The position numbers were made by a program, and so were the translations under genes. From Ovis canadensis (lineage: Eukaryota > Chordata > Mammalia > Artiodactyla > Bovidae): a DNA stretch of 64,000 nucleotides. Location: positions 113,308,501 through 113,372,500 of the forward strand of contig NC_091245.1 in the NCBI RefSeq assembly GCF_042477335.2. The letters run 5' to 3'. This document shows positions 58,301 to 64,000 of the stretch, piece after piece (position 1 is the first letter of the stretch; each line of letters begins with the position of its first letter). The notes beneath the pieces are model-generated. The model was not told where the DNA came from. It worked only from the letters and a program-made list of their open reading frames with translations, and made no database searches.

Positions 58301-59138
58301 AGTGGGTTGCCATTGCCTTCTCTGAACATTTTCTTAGGGTACCTTCAAATAGTTCAGTACAGCCCAGAGGAGTCTAGATTCTGGGTTTAGCCCTAAAGGA
58401 GTTGACAGCAGAGAAACTCCGACATTCTAACCAGCTCTTCCTCCCCCCTCTCTCCCATTTGCCCTACTTCTCACCCATTGCACCAGGCTTCAGGGCAGTT
58501 TGGAGAGGGGAAGGATCCATTCAGGCAACCTTGCTTTGAGTTTTTGTTGCTCAGTCAGCATCTGCCATGGGAGGGGCTGGCCAGCTTCTGTGGAAGATAG
58601 CTTTAGACCCTGGAATCTCACGGAACCTCCCTTGTACTCTGTTTACCCACGTAATGGACAACAGATGCAGAGTTAGAAACTGAGGCAGCAGATCCAAAGA
58701 GCTGGGACTACAACCCTTGGGCTCCACCCTTAGATCATGTTCCCTGACTCTTTTCTTTGGGGAGACTAAGGTTGAGTTACCTCCTACACTACTGAGGAAT
58801 GAGAAGGACCAGTTTCCAACCCCTATCCAGTCAAGTCCACCTTGGGGAAACGCTCTACACTCTCTTCTCCATTCTCCCTTCACAGAATACCTTTATCTTA
58901 ACAGCCTCTCTCCAAACTATATGTATATATATTTTTCTACAGAGACTATCACCTTCCTACTCTTGCTCCCTCTTTCTTTGGTTGTAGAGGGGAGTGCAGC
59001 GAAGGCCGTGGAACGGTTGCTGGGAGATAACCTGAGTCCCAGGGCTCCCAGACTGGGTCATCTCAACTTACCCAAGGAGGAGAAGAGTAGCGCAGCCAGG
59101 ATAGGACTGGGGCTGGATGAGGGAGCCCCAGGAGCCAT
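55199..59138 (-). CDS. MPZ: MPZ, myelin protein zero (P0), six coding exons
   Basis: Main adhesion glycoprotein of Schwann-cell myelin; its Ig domains hold apposed membranes together. Exons in order: 59138-59072, 56589-56423, 56184-55971, 55729-55594, 55461-55401, 55300-55199, together 747 nt or 248 residues, the usual length. Residues 1-29 are the signal peptide (MAPGAPSSSPSPILAALLFS start, cleavage before IVVY). The V-type Ig domain has Cys50 and Cys127 and the N-glycosylation site N122-G-T. A single membrane segment lies at about 154-179 (GVVLGAVIGGVLGVVLLALL), followed by Cys182, the S-acylation site, and a basic tail ending RKDKK. All splice sites are GT-AG. The PKC-related motif RSTK of human reads RSAK here (227-230). 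Confidence 0.97.
55401..55461 (-). CDS. MPZ: MPZ exon 5
   Basis: 61 nt, acceptor TCCCTGCAG, donor GTTAGC (a weaker donor). Encodes AMEKGKLHKTAKDSSKRGRQ, a strongly basic stretch. Confidence 0.96.
55594..55729 (-). CDS. MPZ: MPZ exon 4
   Basis: 136 nt, acceptor CCCCCGTTTAG, donor GTAAAG. Holds the transmembrane segment, Cys182 (RYCWLRR) and the QAALQRRLS start of the tail. Confidence 0.96.
55971..56184 (-). CDS. MPZ: MPZ exon 3
   Basis: 214 nt. Second half of the Ig domain: IFHYAKGQPYIDEVGTF, the DNGTFTC glycosylation and cysteine segment, and YVFEK. Donor GTGTGA. A TGACGTCA inside it is part of the DVK codons. Confidence 0.97.
56423..56589 (-). CDS. MPZ: MPZ exon 2
   Basis: 167 nt, acceptor TATGTTTGCAG, donor GTGAGT. 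Completes the signal peptide (LSPVQA) and encodes the first Ig half, with Cys50 in LYCSFWSSEW and the WRYQPEGGRD strand. Confidence 0.97.
57430..57720 (-). promoter_or_regulatory. MPZ: Candidate MPZ intron 1 EGR2/SOX10 enhancer
   Basis: Rodent Mpz has a known intron 1 enhancer bound by EGR2 and SOX10. Here, about 1.5 kb into the gene, SOX-like motifs GAACAAAAGG (57645-57654) and AGACAATGGG (about 57691-57700) lie near EGR-like G-rich sites, including GGAGGGTGTGGAGGG-type sequence near 57525-57540. The stretch is free of repeats. Identity with the rodent element is inferred. Confidence 0.4.
58053..58323 (-). mobile_element. BOV-A2 SINE in MPZ intron 1
   Basis: Complete dimer in the same direction as MPZ. 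Flanked by AACATTTTCTTA before (about 58041-58052) and after (58325-58336). Confidence 0.95.
59072..59138 (-). CDS. MPZ: MPZ exon 1 (coding part)
   Basis: 67 nt from ATG (59138-59136) to donor GTAAGT. Encodes residues 1-22 of the signal peptide plus one base. The start is the only ATG consistent with the conserved MAPGAPSSSP beginning. Confidence 0.96.
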
Positions 59139-59280
59139 CGCTGGGGCAGGGCTAGGGCCCAGGGCGCCTGCGCAGTTGGGAGTGGGGGACAAGGAACTGA
59201 GCGGGGGTTCCTGGAACCCGCTTAAAATCCCCCAGGACCCCAGTGTGAGGGGGCTGTCCTGAGCCAGTAACCAATTGCAG
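59139..59280 (-). promoter_or_regulatory. MPZ: MPZ core promoter and 5' UTR
   Basis: An AT-rich TATA-like box ATTTTAA (59222-59228, minus strand) sits about 85 bp before the start codon; an inverted CCAAT box (plus-strand CCAAT at 59271-59275) lies ~45 bp further upstream. G/C-rich blocks lie between. The rodent P0 promoter also depends on an inverted CCAAT box and GC-rich elements. The transcription start near 59195 is inferred. Confidence 0.6.
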
Positions 59281-59860
59281 CCTGGCATGTGCAGTTGAGA
59301 GGTGGTGGGGAGTGGGGCAGAGTGCAGGGAGCAGAAGTGGCATTGTGTCCTCTGGGTGGAGGGGTTGGGGGTCACATACCACCCCACACACTGAAGGCTT
59401 TGTGTCTGCTGGCCTCCCCCTGCCCTAGGCTGGAATGTCATGTGGTGGGGGGGGGGTGAAGGAGAGGGACAGAAAAAGGGACACAAACACATTTCTCTGA
59501 GGGACAGATGGGCAGGAAAACCTGAATTTTAAACCTATGAAAAGGGATTTTTCCATAGCCTCCTTGCCTGAGAGTGGCTCCTCTAGAGCCCTGGGAGTTA
59601 GTGAGCCCCAGAGAAATTTGAAAACAGGATATCCCTACTATCTTGACTACTATGGGCTTCAGTACAGGCTTCTTGAGATGACCAGGTCCTTTGGGAGTCT
59701 TCATTTTGTTTTTTTCATTTCTCTGCATCTTGGGTGATTCTTTCCAGATAAAACCTTTTCTCCATGGGAAAATATCCAGGGGATAATCCTCTGATCTTAC
59801 CCTCTTTTTCAGGAAGCTCTTCACTGCCTCATGCTGCAGTTTAAGTCCATTTCAGTCAAG
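59281..59860. other. MPZ upstream flank
   Basis: Non-repetitive. Includes a ten-G run near 59447-59456. No exon recognised; distal MPZ control elements could lie here. Confidence 0.4.
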
Positions 59861-60560
59861 AGCAAGGCAGCAAAATCAGATTGAGTGCCAGCTACATAGA
59901 TGAGTATGTGAGTATGTGGGTAGTTGAGTAATAGAGAGAGGAATAAAAATTAAGATCTTCCTTCAAGGAGTTCAAAATTTAGTTTGGGGAAGCAGAGAGG
60001 GGAGAATCAGAGGACAAACCCATTAATAATGAACTGTAATAAACCATGATGCTTGGTATAGCAGCATGATGAACAAAGTGCCAAGAGTATAAAGAGGGCA
60101 TGCAGAGCTACATTAGGAAGATTAAGTTGTGTAACAGATATTAAACACAAAAATAACTTTCATTTAATAAATGAAGTTCAGAGGAAGGGGGAGTCATGTC
60201 TAGAAGTCAATATTAGATGCAGACCAGCCTTTAAGGATGCATGGCATTTTGAAGAGGAGAAATTGGCAGTGCAGATATCTGGGAAGGTAGAAGAGCAAGA
60301 GCTAAGACAAAGAGATAAGAAAGCACATGTGTGTGTGTGTGGGGGGGGGCGTTGGCTAGATTTGTGAAGTCTGGGGAATATTCAGGGCAGATCTGGTATC
60401 CCCCACTTTGACTTGACATGGGGGATCTTGAACAGGCATCACAGGAAAGGAGGCTGCACAGGATAGCTGAAGTCAGTTTGTGGAGGGCCTTAAATGACAG
60501 ACTAAAGGGGTGGATTTAATTTGGTACATTGTAAGAATTTGCTGAAGGTTTGGGGTTTGT
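59861..60560 (-). repeat. Probable L2 LINE, ancient
   Basis: Reverse L2-like text ('caaggagttcaaaatttagtttgggg', 'gtttgtggagggccttaaatgacag'). Contains a (gt)n-g(n) microsatellite at about 60329-60349. 60561-61530 is unassigned. Confidence 0.5.
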
Positions 60561-61529
60561 ATTTGGGGATAGGAATGGGAGTGTCTATATAGTCAGAGCT
60601 GAGTTTTAAGACAGATAAGTGAAACTATTTAAAGAGCTAAATGAAAAAGACACTCATTGGATTTGTTAATGTGAAACTTCAGAGGGTCAATGACTAGAAG
60701 ATCAATAGCAGAAAACTCTTTAACATAACAACTTCCTAAAGACTAAATTGCTTATTAAATGAAACCTGTTTTTTTGAGATACCCACTAAGGAATACATTA
60801 AAGCACAGTCTTGAAGATCAGCTGTCAGCAGTGTTGCAGAGGAGATTCCTGAACTAGATAGGAAAGCAGGCTGGAGTGCCCCAAAACCAGAAGCCTATTA
60901 AAGTGCTTTCTTTGCCAGCATTATAGAAATGTTAAATAGTATTTTCATTTGATGCAGAAAGAAGTGAATCGCCACTATGTAAGCCCTGAAAGGAAAAGCA
61001 CAGGAGTGCTAAATATAAATAAGATCTGAATATTAATGTAATGAATATGTTTTTATTGTAGAACAGGAGTTGCCCAGGGCTGCTGTCTCCTTCACTTCTC
61101 CTCACTCCACCTCCTCAAAAAGGGCTCAAGAACTTTTTCTCTCTTCCATTCCTTGCCACTTGTTTGCTTCTCCCTTAAGTCGTAAGTTCTCTGGAAGTGA
61201 CTGCTGTGCTAGGTTTCCTCAGAACTGCTTTCCAGCATAGAAATCAAAGCGAGTTCTCCCCCACCCTCACCCCAGGTTATTCTGGCAGTGGGTGTCGCCC
61301 ACACAGCCCTGAAACAAGGAACAAGGCAGCGCTGTTGTAAGTGGGCATCTAGCTCATGCGGCAGCTCAAGCCCAGGAATTGTGAGACATAAAGCTCACGG
61401 AGGTGGTTAGAGCATGCTCCCCATCCTCGGCGAATAGCGGTCTGGGAAGGTCTCTCCCCCATGGATCTCAGCGTGTGCACTATTTCTGGTGAAGAAGGTT
61501 TACATAAGAATGGGAAAGAGCCCCAAGTA

Positions 61530-61930
61530 TCTTTAATAAACTTGTTAAATTTAAGTATAGTTGATTTACAAAATTGTGCTAGTTTCTAGTATGCAGCAAA
61601 GTGATTCAGTCACGTATCTAGTCATATATAAATATATATATTCTTTTCCATATGGTTTATTACAGGATATTGAATGTAGTTTCCTATGCAGTAGGATCTT
61701 CTTGGTTATCTATTTTATATATAATTTATATCTGCTAGTCCCAAACTCCTAATTTATTCCACCCCCACCCCCACTTGGTAATTAAACATTTGCTGTCTAT
61801 GTGTTTCTGTTCTGTAAATAAGTTTATCTGTGTCATATTTTAGATTCCACGTATTAATGATACCCTATTTGTCCTTCTGACTTACTTCACTTAGTATGCT
61901 AAACTCTTGGTTCACCCATGTTGGGTAAAC
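61530..61930 (-). mobile_element. L1 3' end, reverse
   Basis: 'aagtatagttgatttacaaaattgtgc', 'tatgcagtaggatcttcttggttatc' and 'gattccacgtattaatgatacc' are reverse L1 3' UTR and ORF2-end sequence. Confidence 0.8.
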
Positions 61931-62107
61931 CCAAAGTATCTTTTCCCTCGGTGTGTCAATCATCCTATAACGCGTTTTCAGTCTCACCTGGGAGGGGGAA
62001 GGAGTGAACTAGACTAAGACCTCTTCAGCGAAGAATCTAGGCAAGTCCTCTGTTTTGTGGGGCTGAACAAATGAGTGTGTACAGCGGTGAAATGTACACT
62101 GCAGAAT

Positions 62108-62384
62108 CTGCTGCTACTGCTACTGCTAAGTCACTTCAGTCGTGTCCAACTCTGTGCGACCCCATAGACGGCAGCCCACCAGGCTCCCCCGTCTCTGGGA
62201 TTCTCCAGGCAAGAACACTGGAGTGGGTTGCCATTTCCTTCTCCAATGCAGGAAAGTGAAAAGTGAAAGGGAAGTCGCTCAGTCGTATCCGACTCTTAGC
62301 GACCCCATGGACTGCAGCCTACCAGGCTCCTTCGTTCATAGGATTTTCCAGGCAAGAGTACTGGAGTAGGGTGCCACTGCCTTC
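62108..62384 (-). mobile_element. BOV-A2 SINE near the SDHC promoter
   Basis: Complete reverse dimer with the gaaagtgaaaagtgaaagggaag linker. Its right edge is only about 220 bp from the SDHC start codon and 140 bp from the E-box. Confidence 0.94.
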
Positions 62385-62504
62385 TGAGCCAGCCGCAATT
62401 CTGCCGAAATCTTTTCACTTTCAAATAAAAGTCAGCTGAGAGAGAAAGAGGCAGACAGCATAAGAGCAGATAAAACCTGCCAACTGAACCGACAGGGGAC
62501 CAAT

Positions 62505-62605
62505 CCTCTAAAACAGTTGGTGTTGTCACGTGACAGAAGCCCCGCCCCTTCGGCCCTGAGGTGGTGGGGCCGTCTGGCGTCACTTCCGTCAGGCCGGAAC
62601 CCAAG
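62505..62605 (+). promoter_or_regulatory. SDHC: SDHC promoter and 5' UTR
   Basis: TATA-less CpG-rich promoter. In order: palindromic E-box GTCACGTGAC (62525-62534), GC box CCCCGCCCC (62540-62548), ETS/GABP-type CACTTCCG (62581-62588) and a YY1-type CAAGATGGC (62602-62610) overlapping the start codon. GABP (NRF-2) and YY1 sites are common in nuclear genes for respiratory subunits. Binding is inferred. Confidence 0.7.
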
Positions 62606-62625
62606 ATGGCTGCGCTCTTGCTGAG
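62606..62625 (+). CDS. SDHC: SDHC coding exon 1, succinate dehydrogenase cytochrome b subunit
   Basis: 20 nt, ATGGCTGCGCTCTTGCTGAG, then donor GTGACT. Encodes MAALLL plus two bases of the next codon, identical to the start of mammalian SDHC, whose first coding exon is also 20 nt. SDHC, with SDHD, anchors complex II in the inner mitochondrial membrane and helps bind haem and ubiquinone. These residues begin the cleaved mitochondrial presequence. The remaining exons are to the right, outside the window. Position next to divergent MPZ supports the call. Confidence 0.88.
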
Positions 62626-64000
62626 GTGACTTTATTTTGGGGCTGGGAGTCCGTACCGGCGGCCCTCACGGGACCTGTATTGGCCCCTCACGTCTTGCTG
62701 ATAGCTGTTTACCCGGTGCTTGGGCCCGGAAAGGACCCGTGGGTGGAGGCGACGCAGTCTAGAATCCTAGAGACCCCTTCCCCACCCCCAGCCGCTCCTG
62801 TATATCGTGGAGAGCTTCGGGGGTCACTGGCGGATTATCTTTTCCTTACTCCGTTTTACGGAGGGGTCGCAGGGCTCTCGCTTCTTTTGCTTTCCCCGCT
62901 TCTAATAGTTCTTCCCCAGCTTGCTCTCTGGGCCACGGCCAGAGCCGAGCTCCAAGAAAATACCTCTAACTTTTTTATTTAGGGCTTGGGCTTCGAGGAG
63001 AAGAATCTTGGTGTACTTTACTTCTGCATTTTACTCCTGCAAACACCAGCTGCTGGCAATGTGTGGGCACTGTTCGAGTTCCTAACCGGCCCCTGGTAGA
63101 AAGTGCAGGAGGCCTGGACCCCACCAGGCTGACGATTAGTAACAGCGTTTATAGCTGTCGCTCTGCTGCGCCAAAGCAGCCCGGAAATTCAATTTTAGTT
63201 TATTTTTTTATTGGGTGGGTGAGGGGAGTAGATGTCTCAGTTTTTCTTTGCAGTGTCAACTCGTCCAGAGAAATATCGTAGATTTTCTTCCATTCTGAAT
63301 TGTCCGCTTTTTCAGAGGCCTCGTTCTCAGAGCCGTAATAGCTGTAGCCGCTTTAGTGACTTTAGACGCTCTTGGTACAAATCCCAGCACAGTTTCTTGC
63401 CAGCACTATTTTTGGAAACTGTTTGTTATGGAAAGTTAGCTTAAACGCTGTTGAGATTTAATTCCTGATTTCCCCAAATATCTTCTCGTTCTCTTTCCAC
63501 TTCAGTCACCCCGCATAAAAATAGACGGACTTTATTTAGTTTTTCTCTGTGACAAAATGATTCCTCTTGGGAGTTGAGATCAGGAATGGTTTATCTTGAT
63601 CCTTCATTTTTCTCCCTGTCTGTTATTTCTAATTGTGTCTCTTTCTAAAATGTGTCAGGGCTTGTCTTGCCAGATTGCCTCGTTTATTGCAGGTAGTTTG
63701 ACCATAATTGAATGCTTTAAAATTCCTTGGTATATATTATTTTAGTAGATGTCGTAGGCTTTTTGGTGGCATTATCTTACAGCTTTTAATGATCATATTG
63801 TGTCTGAACAGTTCATTTTAGGAGTTTCATGTTTAATACTTAGAAAGTGAGAATCACTGTTTTCATTGAATATGTCCAAACTAATTTTGAGCTATGTAGG
63901 ACCATCATCATTAGGATTCATTAGTGATAGTACAAAACTTATGGGAGGGACATCTCCATTTCTCACAAGGGCTTTTTAAAAGGAGAAACATTTCAAAAAA
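62626..64000 (+). other. SDHC: SDHC intron 1 (partial)
   Basis: CpG-rich for the first ~350 bp, then increasingly AT-rich. No transposon or further exon recognised up to the window edge. Confidence 0.6.

Larger units (their letters stand above)
56590..59071 (-). other. MPZ: MPZ intron 1
   Basis: 2.5 kb. Holds a decayed LINE-like stretch at about 56890-57310, a repeat-free GC-rich part at 57360-57760 with EGR- and SOX-like motifs, and a BOV-A2. 58325-58980 shows nothing recognised except pyrimidine-rich sequence. Confidence 0.6.

Noticed and set aside
62626-62982. 118-codon open frame just after SDHC exon 1
   Set aside because: Begins at the GTG of the splice donor and reads CpG-island intron sequence; the SDHC frame itself stops at TGA if unspliced.

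Overview
The window is nuclear DNA from a ruminant, most likely cattle or a close bovid. BOV-A2, Bov-tA, CHR-type SINEs and the LINE BovB are spread through it, and that combination is diagnostic for bovids. The gene order PCP4L1 (+), MPZ (-), SDHC (+) matches the mammalian segment known from human 1q23.3. All three genes were recognised from splice-consistent exons whose translations match the families.

Layout. 1-13.2 kb is intergenic DNA upstream of PCP4L1, mostly old L1, L2 and MIR relics with younger SINEs and one BovB. PCP4L1 runs from a TATA/CpG promoter at 13.3 kb to a poly(A) signal at 40.3 kb. It has three coding exons: a 9-nt first coding segment, then a 24-kb intron packed with retroelements, then two exons at 37.9 and 38.7 kb. 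40.4-54.0 kb is intergenic: many SINEs, an ERVL relic and several unexplained stretches. MPZ occupies 54.06-59.2 kb on the minus strand with all six coding exons present. The MPZ-SDHC spacer ends in a compact SDHC promoter at 62.5 kb; only SDHC exon 1 lies inside the window.

The genes serve different jobs. PCP4L1 is a small IQ-motif protein. MPZ is the main adhesion protein of peripheral myelin. SDHC is a membrane anchor subunit of mitochondrial complex II. Their adjacency is inherited synteny; the sequence shows no joint function.

Points of most interest: (1) the MPZ stop codon is followed by exactly 63 open codons, the known L-MPZ readthrough extension; (2) an unannotated, splice-flanked, 83-codon open exon at 18.0 kb in PCP4L1 intron 1 has the same entry and exit phase as PCP4L1 exon 2; (3) a set of splice-flanked open segments on the minus strand at 42.7-46.9 kb could be an undescribed gene between PCP4L1 and MPZ; (4) SINEs have repeatedly landed in the same target sequence. 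Items 2 and 3 are inferences from splice signals and open frames only.
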